Part shown: positions 11,476 through 23,647 of the stretch, in pieces
Layout: every line of letters begins with the position of its first letter
Position numbering within the stretch: position 1 is the first letter of the stretch
Origin: Ulva prolifera
Lineage: Eukaryota; Chlorophyta; Ulvophyceae; Ulvales; Ulvaceae
NCBI GenBank assembly: GCA_023078555.1
Contig: CM041200.1
Span: 992,001-1,056,000, forward strand
Length of the DNA: 64,000 bases
Reading direction: 5' to 3'
Position numbers and translations under genes: made by a program
The notes under the pieces: generated by a model
Seen by the model: only the letters and a program-made list of their open reading frames with translations
Database searches by the model: none
What the model was told of the DNA's origin: nothing

Positions 11476-14206
11476 ATGAAGGGAGAGTCCGGAGGAGAAT
11501 CGCTTGACGCAGCTGCCGTTGCACTTGGCCCCATGAATCGCTTCATGACACATCTCAGGAACAATGAAAAGCTCCACGTTGCGTGGTGTGTAACGGGCAT
11601 AGTTGGATGTCTCCTCTTGTACGGAGTCCTTCAGGTGTGACCCCGGCAGAGCTGCGTTTCTGGTCGTATTCACTCAAATAGGTGATGATGGTAGTATGGA
11701 TGCACTGGCCATGTCGATATAGGCGTTGGCACGCAAGTCTACACTGCCCTTCCTTCGGTCGCAGCCGTAGAGGCGATGGGCTCATCTTCCCGGGGAGTAT
11801 GTGCCTTGCCATCAACCGAGATACATAAAATATCTTTGCGTATCGAGAGGCCTGTAGGAAGACGTAGTGTGGTGCACGAGTGGGCACTTCACGTATCACA
11901 AGAACGAGGGCACGCCTCTACAGTGTCTCGCTTAAGCCTCAACCACCATTCCCACGCAGGAGTCGTTCGTGATCTTATGAATTTTTTTGTGTGCCAACTT
12001 TCTGGAGATTAAACCTCCGTGACGACGTGTGCGTGCGCGAGTGATGTTGCGCTGTCAACTGATCGCTTGCGCGCCCACATTGTTCACAGGTCTCCGAATA
12101 TCCACCGCCAAGCTCGCCCGTGAGCATGAACATTAAACATGATCGTTCTTGTAATCCGGATTGTTTAGTCTGATCCAACGCGCGAGCGTCGCGCAGCAGG
12201 GCAAGTCCATGCGATCGGGCATTGAAACGGCGTGTTCTGGGATATTTCGCCCTGTACACGACGCAGTGATACAAACTGTCGATTTCCGACGTGGCTGCTC
12301 ATCGATTGCAGGAGCGTATCATTGCGGAGGAATACATTGGCCCTGATGGGGAGGGAGAGCGTTTCAAGGCGTCACTGTTCATTGTCATGTGCAACCGCCT
12401 GGTCACGTGCGTTGTCGCGGGCGGTATGTTGGTCCTTTCAGGTCAGTCCATCATGCCCCAGGCTCCTATGTGGAACTTCCTCGCTGTCTCAGGTGCGTTG
12501 TAAACGCGTGCAACGGCTGGATCTCGGTCATGTACATGTGACAGCAGTTGATGCTGGCAGATGACATCGTGATGATGTGTGAAGCCCTGGCTGCCTTCCC
12601 CTGGCCATGCATTTCTATGTCTGCGTGGTCATGATGTTCAGTAGTACAAGTCCACATCAACACAAATCGAGCCAGTGACACAGAATTGCACGTAGTGTCA
12701 GATGAATCGTTACTCATGTGCAGGCTCCAACGTGGTGGCCACGTTCTGCCAGTATGAGGCATTGAAGTATGTGAGCTTCCCTGTTCAAACTCTGGGCAAA
12801 TGTGCCAAGATGATCCCGGTCATGATCTGGGGCACCCTGGTCAACCAGAAGACATACAAGGCGAAGGACTATGGCATTGCGCTTCTAGTCACTGCAGGCT
12901 GCGTCCTCTTTGCCATGACCGGTGCGATGCACTCCTGCTGGCACAAGCCTGCGCCAAGACGATGTGATTGGCGGTGCAGGGCCTGATCCCGGGCCCTGCA
13001 CAGTGGGCCAGTCCGTCATGCATCCCAGAGCTAGCCACTAGACAGCACTCTGCTGGAGCATGACTGGTTGACCACTGCTCCTGGCTGAGTGTGGCACCTT
13101 GGCTGCGCATCCTTGAACTCGTGGCCTCGCTGCGTTCTGTCCCACATCCCTCTCCGCCTGCTTCCGTGTACTCAAGCAAATTCAAAGTCGATCACGCCAC
13201 TTGAGTATTGCAGGCAGGATCTCCTCCAAGGCTGCCAGCCAAGGCGTCATGGACTCATCAGTGTTTGGCTGCATGCTCATGGTCGGCTACCTCGGCTTTG
13301 ACGGCTTCACATCAACGTGGCAAGATCGCATGTTCAAGGGTTACTCCATGTCAGTCTACAACCAGATCCTTTACGTGCAGCTCTGCTCTGCCTGCGTCTC
13401 ATTTACATCCCTCATTGCTTTTGGCCAGGTGTGCATCGGCCCGTGCAGCTCCCATGCACAGCTGCTACCTCAGCACCTACTGTCTTTGAGAATGCTTTTG
13501 TGCGTGCGACATTTCATTTCCTCATGTTTGCTCTGACATTGTAGATTGTCATTGCCTGCTCAGGTTTGACTGCCATAGAGCCGGCACACAATGATTTGCT
13601 TGTGTATGCAAGCATGCTGCTGCAACGTCGAGATCACAAATCTGCGGCCACGGCACCAGCTGGTATGTGCATTGTCCGTATGCCCTGGTCTCCTCCCACG
13701 TACCCATCGACATTGGTGCTAGCTGGAGTTGGAAATGCCGGCTGAGCCTGCGCACACATGACAATGCAGCGCTCATCTGTCCATTGCTTGCATGTATGTG
13801 GCTGAGGGATGTGCCTGTGCAGCTGTGGCCGGCCCTCGCGTTCCTATCACGCCACCCAGACTGCATGTGGAACATCATGCTGCTGTCATGTGCCGCCACC
13901 ATTGGCCAGCTCTTCATCTTCCACACCATCAAGAGCTTCGGCGCGCTGCTTTTTGCCACCGTGATGACCACGCGCCAGTTCCTCTCCATTCTGCTCTCCT
14001 GCTTCATGTTCCTGCACCCGCTGTCGCTTGGCCAGTCCGTTGCCACCCTGATTGTCTTCGGCACTCTGTACTACAAGAACCTTTCGTCTCAAAAGCACAA
14101 GGACACCAAGGCCACACCGCCTCCCCCAAACGAGGAGGACCCCAAGGCAGGCCAGCCCACTGAGAGCCAATCAGCCCTGGAGCGCCTGATGGCAGCTGGC
14201 AAGTAA
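11476..14206 (+). CDS. UDP-galactose/UDP-glucose transporter, SLC35B type
   Basis: Exons 11476-11634, 12312-12492, 12724-12921, 13214-13428 and 13823-14206 give 378 aa. The product is a multi-pass protein of the drug/metabolite transporter superfamily. It strongly resembles plant UTr5-type carriers: YGVLQERI at the first helix, CNRLVTCVVAGG, then CQYEALKYVSFPVQTLGKCAKMIPVM as the signature. Later come GYLGFDGFTSTWQDRMFKGY and the helix TIKSFGALLFATVMTTRQFLSI. These exchange cytosolic UDP-hexose for luminal UMP across the ER or Golgi membrane, feeding luminal glycosylation. The tail is Lys/Pro-rich and cytosolic. Length fits the family. The substrate is inferred from family membership. Confidence 0.9.
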
Positions 14207-15159
14207 GTACGTCGGTGGGCTTTCAGGGCGCCATTGCCTGTGTATACAGAGTCAGCTTCAGGAATCTGACGATCTGTTGCAGTAGCAGTGCATCATGAGG
14301 CAAATTGTTAGCCATCCTTGTGAAAGGATGGTCAAGCCGTGGGGACTGCGGATTCGGTCGTCTGGCAGTGTGTCCATGGTGTGAACATGTCTAGCAGGGC
14401 ACGCCTGGGAATCTGTGTGTGCCATGTGACGGGGCATCCAGAATAGCTGCTGCCATGCACATCTGGCGTCAGAGATGCTTGCTTGCATGCAGTGCATCAG
14501 TACCTTCTAGAGTGTTTCTGACAGATTGCACGCACATGCCAGAGACATGTGTGAAGGCAGTGATTTACAATCACTCCCGCAGCGTCCGCAGTGGGAGTCA
14601 AGGTTAGAACAGCTCTCTGCATGCCTTTGCCGTGGGCCTGCGCGCTTTTGGGCAAGCAAATGCGGTCTTGAATAGCATTGTAAACCGCAAGTGCTCCATT
14701 CATCTGCCTTTGCCCCCTTAATCTGGATGTGCAATGTAGCCATGTAGAGTCTGCAAATCATCAGGCCAAGATTTGTTAATGCCGTCCCCCAGGTATATCA
14801 TGCTTCTATGGCGTCCACGGCAAGGCAGGGAGACAGTTTGGCCTGTCATCATGTTGGTACGCACGTACATGCATTCTGATCTGTGCCAATCAGAGCTAGA
14901 CATAGCTTTGGAGCGCATTACATACATGTGTGCGCAGTAAGCCACCGGCCGCCAAAGTATTGAATGCTTTCCCCAACGCATTGGTGTACGGAGTATTACG
15001 AAGCGTGTAGGTCATGGCTGTTCTTTCGGTCTGGTCCTTCGACACCACCATTGAAAACCAGGATATCAGCGATCAGAGCAGGATATGCACTTGACCGCAA
15101 TTTAGTAGGTCAACTGCTTGTCATGTTTGTCTCTTGAAGCACGCTCAACCGTTATCGAA
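14207..15159. other. Intergenic
   Basis: Between the transporter stop and the RAD9 start. I see no coding signal; it probably holds the transporter 3' UTR and the RAD9 promoter. Confidence 0.4.
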
Positions 15160-17476
15160 ATGAAGCTGGCCGTGCACATGAACGAACACACGATTAAGCA
15201 AGTTAAAGGATTCTTGACATGCTGCGCAAAGATAGGTTTGTTTCGCAGAGGAACTTGCTATTTTTGCTCGGCGCATCTTTGACGTCAGGTCAGTGCAGGT
15301 ACCGTACTGCTGATCGAGGCCTCGCCATCGCAGATGCGGTGGAGGACCATCAACTCAGCCAAATCATGCTGCATTCTAATAACTCTCGAGAGCTCTATGT
15401 TTGAACATTATGTACTATACACAGTCACCTCTATGAACGCAAGCGTGCTACTGAAGGTACGAACTGTCTTGTTACCGATACCCGGCGACAGTTCGCGAGA
15501 CCGTGGCAATTCCTTCAAGTGCAGCAACACCAGATTCGGTGCAGCACTTTCTATCTGCATTTCGGACTCCCAAGATCAAACGTGTTGAGATGGAAATCCA
15601 AGATGGCGATTTGCTGACCATCACAGTCGACAGCGAAAGTGGTACGGGCATGAGCCTGCTCTGCCAAGACACACTGTCCCGTCACAGTCATGCATTGCAT
15701 GTTTTCTGTGCAGGTTTGCACAAGAAGTATCAAGTGTCTTGTGTGGATGAGGAGCACCTGGTTGCAACATTTGACCGTGACACACTCCCAACAAGTATCA
15801 CTGCAGACGCATTTCAGCTGTACAAAGTCCTCACCAGCTTTCAGACTGCGCTGGATGAGGTGACGTTACTAGCTCGGCCGGAAGGAAACGGAAACATGCA
15901 GCCGATCCAACTGGTCAGCTATGTGCCACCAGCCAAACGTGCAGCTCTGCCAATACCGTGCCTCTTCCAAGGTCCTGTGCACAGCAGGCCTTTGGCAGCT
16001 ATTATTTTACCTCTCCCTATGGAGGTGCATCTTGACTCAGGCCCGAGTCGCTCGTGCAGAGAAGCTTCACCAGCGCAAGGGCGGCCTCCTGCGCACCAAC
16101 ATCCAGATAGACACAAGGGGCCGCCAACTCTTCAAGCAGTACCGCACGTCCTCTGATGACACGCTGGACGCCACATTCAATGTCAAGGACTTCGCTGTGC
16201 TGGTGCAGCTTTGCAAGCAAGTGCAGGCCGATGTGGGGATCCACATGGGCCCCGCCGGCACCCCTCTACTGGCTGAGGCAGCCTGGCCCTCCAGCACTAC
16301 CGCCAATGCGTCACACATGGCCGCAGAAATCCTCTTGGCTACCATTGGAGAGTCCGTTCAAGTCCGCTCTCTCACACATCAGCCCGCTCCAGCCCGTGCT
16401 GGCGGTGCCCGTGGCGGTATACTGGCAGCCCTGCAGCTGTTGCCTCGGTTTGCCAGCGGGCCATGCGCATGCAGGACGCCCTCGCTGATGCAATTCCCCC
16501 CCTTGGCAGGACACTAGGCGCGCCCCGGGGCACACCTGGCGGCATCCCTACACCAGCACCCGCAACGCCTGCCCCCGGCACCATTCAGGCGGCAGCAGAT
16601 GCCGCCCGCGCCGCCGCCATGGCGGCCCCACGCAGCCTTGACCCCGCAAACATCGCTGAACCCCCCCGCGCAGCAACAGTCGGCGGTCCGGCGGCCACCT
16701 TGGCTACACCGGCGGCCGCCCCACAGCAGAGGGCCGCACTAGACGGTGGGCTAACGCCGCAGCCGCCGCTCAGCACTGGAACACAATCAGGCTTGCCTGC
16801 AAGCCAGGCTCGAGCGCAGACGCCGCCGAATCTTGGTGGTGCAGCTGAGGCAGGCGCGGCAGTGCTCGGCTCAGGGGGTGCCCCAGCGGGCGCAAGGGTG
16901 GTGGAGACGCCAGGCGGCAGCGCAGGCTGTCACAACCAGCTATGGGGCAGTGCAGCACGCCTGTCGCAGGACAGCGGCCCCCATGTTGATGCCACGTTCA
17001 GGCCTGCAGGGGAGCCGGCTGCTGCAGGCGAGGCAGCCAGTGGGGCAGATGCGATGGATGTAGGGCCGGGAGATTCCACAGCACCTAGCCCTGGGGGTGC
17101 CGCAGTGTTGGGCACGCAGGCGGCTGCGGCTGGCGGCGGGGGCGGGACTGGCTCAGAGCCTCCGGCCAGACCGGACGGGGGACCCATGCCGAGGGCAGAT
17201 ACATCGAAATTTGCGTCTCACCTGGAGCGATTGGCTGCAGCAATTCGGCAGGATGAGGAGATTAGGAATGCGCAGATGGCGAGTGCGGAGGTTGCGGGGG
17301 CCACGCTGTCAGGGGGAAGGCCGGAGGGTGCTGAGAAGTGGAGCATGCGGGAGCAGCATGAGGACGGCGGGGAGCCGCCAGAATGGCCGGAGGAAGGTGA
17401 ATTTGCAGCGGACGATGACGAGGAGGACTGCCTGGCAACCCCACCAGATGCCCGCCCCGAGACGGTGTTCATGTGA
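15160..17476 (+). CDS. RAD9: RAD9, checkpoint clamp (9-1-1) subunit
   Basis: Exons 15160-15235, 15299-15456, 15545-15641, 15714-15938, 16060-16355 and 16457-17476 give 623 aa. The N-terminal ~284 residues follow the PCNA-like Rad9 fold: start MKLAVHMNEHTIKQVKGFLT, then MRWRTINSAKSCC, HFLSAFRT, ATFDRDTLPTSITAD, and TLDATFNVKDFAVLVQL. RAD9 forms a ring with RAD1 and HUS1 that is loaded at DNA damage and activates the ATR-type kinase. The last exon encodes a ~340-residue Ala/Pro/Gly-rich tail ending in an acidic patch (DDDEED), where animal Rad9 carries its phosphorylated TopBP1-binding sites. The tail is unusually long. The exact start of the last exon (16457 or 16475) is uncertain. Confidence 0.85.
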
Positions 17477-18157
17477 ATTTGCAAGCCACCACTGCAGATC
17501 CGGCCCACGTTCCAGTGGCGGACGTTCAGTTACGGCATCGAGCGAGTGATGGCAAAAATGCACTTGTCAAAGTACATCAACACCTGCTACGTAGCTGTAC
17601 AGCTGTTCAGTACATTACAACTGCCTTCCTGCCAGCCTGCTGGCTTCCCTCGTGTCAAGATCGATCGCACCACCTGTCAAACAAGAGATTGACTGCTATG
17701 GTACAATCGTGTTCTGTACTGTTTACGCGACATGGGTACGCTGGGGGGGGCAGCTGTTGTGGCTAGGGGTGAGATGTCAGTTCAAGCTATTGTCCATCAT
17801 ACAGTATATATTGCCTTGCCTCGAAAGCTGTATCATCGACCTACAGCTGAGAATTCGCAAAATTTCAGACGTTACATGTCAAAGGCAATGCACATTTCCA
17901 ATTATCAACGTTGTGCCTGCCTGTACTGTTCGTTGAAGGTGTATCGTCTTGGCCGCAATCACGCATACCCTCCTCTGATATGCAGCCGAGATAGCTCTTT
18001 CAGCCAAGATATATCTTTCAGATCTCAGAGGAATGCCGGTACGTGACAGTCATTCTAGTGTTGCGCATGCTCCAGTGAGTGGTCGTGGCGCACCAGCTCT
18101 TGTGGCAAACTCTTCGACATCACTTCACTCAGCAAGTCAGCGAGTGAGCGGCAAATT
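17477..18157. other. Intergenic
   Basis: Between RAD9 and the next + strand gene. An alternative in-frame start cannot be excluded near 18033 (MPVRDSHSS...), but that frame closes at 18160 and I found no splice joining it to the downstream exon. Confidence 0.35.
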
Positions 18158-18982
18158 ATGAAGGCTATTCGAATTCAATCACGTTCGGAGCAAGTCAATG
18201 CCGATGGGGAAAAGGCGATGCGAGACGTCTGCGTACAGAACGCCTCGCGAGTACCCAGCTTTCAAGGCGCCGATATCATCGATGATGTCATGATGTCGCC
18301 CAACTTAGTTTTTGAAAGCGTAGTTACGGATGTAAGGCCCGAGGTATGCCATTTTGGTGGCAGAGCTTGCAATTTTCCGTGCGCCTGCGGCACGCTCAGA
18401 GTTGTCCATTGCGTGGACCCTCGTGGCACGTACACCTTCCCCCCCCCCCACCCCCCTCCATACTCAAAAACTTTAGAAATGTTCTAGGATAGTGATGCCA
18501 ACCTGCCACCATGTGACTCTGAAGCCGATGGACCAGCGGAAGGGGACTCGCCCAGCAGCAGACAGAGAGCATCTCTTACAGGCTTAGTGGAAATCGGTAC
18601 ATCACCCCGCGTGGATCAGCCAGCACCACAAACTATACGCTCGTTCTACCTTGAGTCGATCCATCACCCAAAGCGGGCTTCATCAATCAGTAGCTTCGCC
18701 AAGAGCGCAGATGGTGACATGCACCAGCCGCTTGCGACAGCCAAAAGTGTCCCGCTACATCTCTTGGCAAACCCAGACCTACCTACCCTGTTGCGCCTGC
18801 CTATTGAAGGTGCCAGTGACCCCCTACCCGTGTCAGCTGCGGCGCGATGGAAGAAAGGCAAGTTGGCAATGAACGTGAATGCCGTAATGGCTGGCCTGGC
18901 TGGAGGCCGCAACGGCAAGCAAGGTAATGGGAAGCTCTCAGAGCAGGCCAGCAAGCGGAACAAGCGAAAGGTGCCTGACTAA
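18158..18982 (+). CDS. Unknown basic protein
   Basis: Two exons, 18158-18343 and 18488-18982, join in phase 0 (GAG|GTATGC ... TTCTAG|GAT) and give 226 aa. The product is Ser-rich, with a short acidic stretch (DSEADGPAEGD) and a strongly basic C-terminal third (RWKKGKLAMNV ... ASKRNKRKVPD) that could be a nuclear localisation signal. The intron ends next to a C-rich tract at 18437-18452. I recognise no domain. The regular splice sites, phase agreement and amino-acid composition support a real gene; the start codon is the weakest point. Confidence 0.5.
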
Positions 18983-19996
18983 TTGCAGTCAATGCTGCAG
19001 CACACACCGCCAAAGTATCAGCGTCTCGCCTTTGAAGATGCTGATTGCCCCATGTGGACCATTGCATCATGCAGCATCCTTGGAGCAACCTGAGGGAAAA
19101 CCATGGTGATTACCTCTTGCGTGCAGGTCAAGGTACACAGGGCAAACATGCGCTCAGGTGCGGCTCCCCTCATGCCCTGACGTACAGTACTGTACCGGCA
19201 CTTACCCAAAGTGGCCTGCAACTGTGCCCACATAGGGGCCAAGGGCTGCCTACTCCGGTTTGTGTGGTAGCCACGACGCGGCTGGGCTGCCTGGCACTCC
19301 AGCCTGCTGGCCCGTGCACTTGCCAGCGGCAAGCGCATGACAAGGGCGCTGTGACTTGCCGGCTGCCATGTGCGCTGGCCAGTGTATAGAGGTCACATGC
19401 AGTCTCTGCTGAAATCACTGAAAGGCTGTGTGAGAACTTGGCGCAGCCAGCATTAGGCTGCTGTGTACTATCTGAGATCGTCCAGGCGGTGTTACATGGC
19501 GACTGTTGAATCTGAGAGGTCGCGGAATGCTCACAGGGGACTGCTCACACACTTGCACGGACATGTTGCATACCTGCAATGGAATGTGCGACATTATCAA
19601 TCGCTCGTGGAAGCCCGTCGCAAGCACCCTGTACGCAGCGGTCAACGAGTCAGCTGAAGTTCCTGGGCTGCTGCTGCCACGTGGCGCTCCGCAGGCTATA
19701 TCTGTCGCATATCTGCGTTGTCCCCACGAGCCTACTGTATGACGTGCATGTACCATCGCTGGTAAGTTTGCAGAGCTGCTACCGTGGCATTCTGACATCG
19801 ACAGGACCGGCTGGTGTGTGTCCCGCCACCAGCCGACTAGGTGTGTGGCTTGGTCCGCGCATGGCGTTCGTGTGCAAGTGCGAGAGCACCGGCAGCACTT
19901 CGCAAGTGCCCAGGGCTGGTACATGCAGACGCACTGACCGACATGTTGAGGGCAAGGTGGCGGCCGGTGTCGGCCTCAAGTGGCCGCCACAGCAGC
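18983..19996. other. Stretch without a recognised gene
   Basis: Open frames occur on both strands but none is convincing. It may include the 3' UTR of the unknown basic protein and the upstream region of the channel gene. Confidence 0.35.
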
Positions 19997-22503
19997 ATGG
20001 CGGCGGTGGGGGTGGCTCCGTGTGCTGTCACGCTGCGCCACGAGGACGCTGCTGCGGCCGGGGCCATGAACCTCTGGGACATCCTCTCTGGCAAGGTCGC
20101 CTCCCGTATCCCCAACATGCACCATGGCCGGCGGCCGCCATGGTCGGCGTGGGACCCCTGCTCCAAGTACCGATCGCGGTGCGCATGGCACCTGTCGAGT
20201 AGATGCACCAGTATCACCTCTCAGCACGGGGATGTTGTGAGTACCAGCGGCAGGTTTCCACGCGAGTACCGAAGGCCTTGCCGCAACGTTATCAGACAAA
20301 CCTGTCGTGTCTGACAACAGATTTGTGGGCGGTGGCAAGACTGTCACATAGAGCTGTTTTCGTTGGTGGCTGCTGCCGGCAGTCGTAGTGGCAGCCGCGG
20401 AGCAGCCGCCGGATGCCACTGCATCACCCACGTCAAGGGAAGAACAGCCAGCTGAAGTGCTTGTGTGGGCTATCATTGGCATGGTGCACATCGGTGTGGG
20501 GGACATGGCTGCCTGGCTGTGCTAACAGCTTGGCTTTGAGTACCGTGTTGCGACACCGGATGTACAGTTGACACGCCCCATGAGGTGCAGGTGGGATGCG
20601 TTGTGCTGCCTCCTTGTATTCTACATGTCACTGGCACTTCCCGTGGAGATAGCGTTTCGTGGTGACAGCCCCAATTACACCGCGCTCTCCATCATTGACA
20701 AGGGTTTTGACTTATTATTCCTCGTGGATGTCTACGTCAACTTTCGAACAGGTTCGCTACTGGAACGTGCTGAGTGCACCAACCAATGGCGGCCCAGCAG
20801 GCCAAGGAACCACACCCGACAGCTGGCCCACTCACCAATTGTGAAGCACCTTATATCATGCAGACACCTTATATCATGCAGCCTCATGGAACAGCACTCT
20901 ACTAAATGGCTCTGGACAAAGCCTGGCAGTCATGTGGTGAGCTGCGTTACACACTGTGTCATGGTGCAGGATACTTTCAGCAGGAGAAAGAGACAGGCAT
21001 TTGGAGCCTGCAGATGGAACCAAAGGCATGTGCACTCCGCTACCTGAGGGGCTGGGCCATCGTGGACGCGCTGTCTGTTCTGCCATTCGACCTGATGCTC
21101 ATTGGTGTTAGTGACAGTCAAGACAGCCTCGACATCAGCTTCACTAGCCTCCCGAGATGCTTGAAGCTGCTCCGGCTGCCCCGTCTCTTCAGGTGTGTGC
21201 ACAATCGTGCCACTCGCAGCGCCTCCCCTGAAGCCCTGCTGCAGCGGCTCCTGGCATGGAGGTGCCACAGCTGCGTGTGGCCAGCTCGTCTCGCACAGCG
21301 CCATTGGTGACTTCAACAATACTGAACAAAAACCAGGCAGATAGACATGGGCTGTTCAGGATTTTGTGAATTTCTATGTGGTCAGAGCTTTGCCAGGTCT
21401 GGTGGCCACGAAAACGATTTTGAGGAACGTCATGCCCGCACCGGTCCTCAGAAGCAGAATCGTGCAGTGCACAGACATCCTCTCAAGTAGGGGCAGGCTG
21501 CACAAAGCTGCTGCTGACAAGATGTGACAAGCTGGTGCAGATACGTGAAAAAATGGCAAGAGATGGTTCCAGTGTCAAACATTTTCATGCAGTTGAGCAC
21601 GACTGTGTGTGTGATGCTCATGTTTGCTCATGTTGCGGCCTGCATGCTGGTACTTGTTGCCAAGCTAGAGGGTATGCCTGAAGGCAGCTGGATGGTGCAG
21701 TACGGTGCGCACTGTCGTACTCCGCTGTTGGGTGGCAGACTTTGCAGCTGTGCCAGTGCATTGTCTGGACCAAAAAACATACACTGATGGGAGAAGTGGT
21801 TGTTGCAGCAGTGGTCCGGGTAGCAAGGCCCTGAATGTTCAGTTTACTTTTTTTTTTATGCAAGTAGGTTTCAGACTCACTGTGGTGTACGCCCATGCAG
21901 AGCTGCAGGATGGATCCAAAAGCAAGCAGTACGTATATGCTCTTTTTATCAGCACCTCGCATTTATTCTGCCTGGGCTACGGCCTTGCAAGCATGCCCGG
22001 CACATTTGTGGAGCTCTGTGTGACACTCATTTCGATGATTGTTGGCTCCGTTCTTTTCTTGGTCGTCGTTGGTACACTGCCGACAGTGATTTTGGAATCT
22101 GAAGTTTCAGCCGCAGCACAAGAGCTCGAAGGCGACCACGTACCGCTGCCAGGTGCTCGGTAAGTTCCGGACAAGGTGAATTTGTGTGGCGTTGGCTTAT
22201 GCAGTCTCATTGCACCTGCATCGGAACCCCAGCACTGGAGGAATCATACAAATACCTGCATCTATCACAGCAGTAGATGTCAGAGGTGTGTGCAGGACAG
22301 CACACGACCGCAACCGCTTGGCGAGTGCGCTGGGAGCTCTCTCACCACACAGGTTTTCGGTGCCTCACGCAATACAATTTGCGCCGGATGGAGAGTTTGG
22401 CCGGACAAATCGTGAAGGCTCCATGCATTCGTCTCGAATACAGGAAGTAGCTGCTAAATATCGGTTTCAAACCCGGAAATCGCTTCGGAAGGGTGCACAG
22501 TGA
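19997..22503 (+). CDS. HCN/EAG-like voltage-gated cation channel, no CNBD seen
   Basis: Secure exons: 20529-20751, 20970-21192, 21541-21704, 21868-22152 and 22205-22503 (397 codons, phases agree). A likely first exon is 19997-20178 (MAAVGVAPCAVTL ... SAWDPCSKYR), but its join to 20529 is unresolved, so one more exon is probably missing. S1 reads WDALCCLLVFY, S2-S3 end in DLLFLVDVYVNFRTG, and S4 carries spaced basic residues (LPRCLKLLRLPRLFRYVKKW). The pore is ALFISTSHLFCLGYG, followed by S6 (LISMIVGSVLFLVVVG). CLGYG matches the HCN filter CIGYG rather than the usual TVGYG. Animal HCN and plant Shaker channels continue into a C-linker and cyclic-nucleotide-binding domain. Here the frame ends ~120 residues after S6, in a basic tail, with no such domain. 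Confidence 0.8.
20847..20881. repeat. Short tandem duplication in a channel intron
   Basis: Two identical 17-bp copies (CACCTTATATCATGCAG) lie at 20847-20863 and 20865-20881 inside the intron between the S3 and S4 exons. They look like a recent slippage duplication. Confidence 0.9.
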
Positions 22504-23647
22504 CTATGTACTTGGTCCAAAAGTGCTGCTTGCATCATGCAGATAGTCAGGGCGTGTTGATGCATCTATGCCAACACTTGGGAATCGTGACTGGATTCAA
22601 TATTGCATGTGTGTGGTACACATACATCTTTCCCTTGCTCTGGTCGGACTGCTCAGCGTTCCTTCGAGACAGGTACAGAATAGGACGAAATGCATGGTGA
22701 TCAAAGCAGTAGGCAGCCACAGACGATGTCACAAGACATGTGCAGCACATAAAGAGATAGACTGCACCGGCGCACCCGAGCCCCGGCAAGACATGACCAT
22801 CATGCCTATTCTTGCAGAACGGCGAGGCCTTACACGTAATGCCTTTATGTACAAATCGCGGCGAATGTGTCACAGCCACCTCTTCACGACTGTAAAAGTA
22901 CACCAGCAGGCAAATGTCGGATATGACAGCGTTCTGGAGCTACTGATCGCGTACCAGAATGATCCCAATAACACGTCGCCCATCGCAGACAACTTCGCAT
23001 GTGAACAATAGAGAGAGACAGCACTGCATTGCTGTGGGGGATGTCAAAGCACGTGCACAGAAAATTGCAGGCAAACACGGCGTCATTATTTGGCTCGATT
23101 ACGGTCATGGCCAAGGCAGTGAAAGGCTCTCGTGGTGAGTTTCTGCAACTCTAGACTACTCTTGCGCAGTGTTGCGTTCAAGGCTGCTACAATAGCGAAG
23201 ACTGGTCATCTGGGATGGCTTGCGTCTGAGTCACCCATGGCAAAGGACGCATATATCGCAGGCCAGCATGCATGTGGAGATAAAACCTCAAGCCCAAATT
23301 GTCGCTGTAGGTCTTATCATCGCGTTTAGAGGGTTCGTCAACAGTATCACCATGCCACAAAATCACGTCTACTGCAAACATTGCGACCATCGGCTCTGAC
23401 AAGTTGCTGTGCTAATTGTCGAATCGTTGCTCGGCATTTCCGGTCCCTCGTACTTTCCCAAGTTGCATACATCGATGGAAACTTTGTGCAATGTTTCTAG
23501 AGTCTTGCGCAGAGCTCCGATTCTGTGCTGCGGGGGTGCTGCAACCGGACATCGCACGAAGCCAAGTGACGATGCACTCTGATCGCTGAGGGTTGAAGGC
23601 AGTTCAGGGGCGAGACTTTCGAATCCGCATCATATTCTGGTCAAACC
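22504..23647. other. Stretch without a secure gene
   Basis: I searched here for a cyclic-nucleotide-binding domain continuing the upstream channel and found none. One possible exon at about 23040-23133 reads MSKHVHRKLQANTASLFG and is followed by GTGAGT, but I found no partner exon. Confidence 0.35.

Noticed and set aside
13546-13566. A possible small exon (after CATTGTAG) in the nucleotide-sugar transporter
   Set aside because: Joining 13428 directly to 13823 gives FGQLWPALAFLSRHPDC, which aligns without a gap to plant transporters.
22504-23011. Possible continuation of the ion channel into a nucleotide-binding domain
   Set aside because: No glycine-rich phosphate-binding cassette or C-linker pattern appears in any frame.
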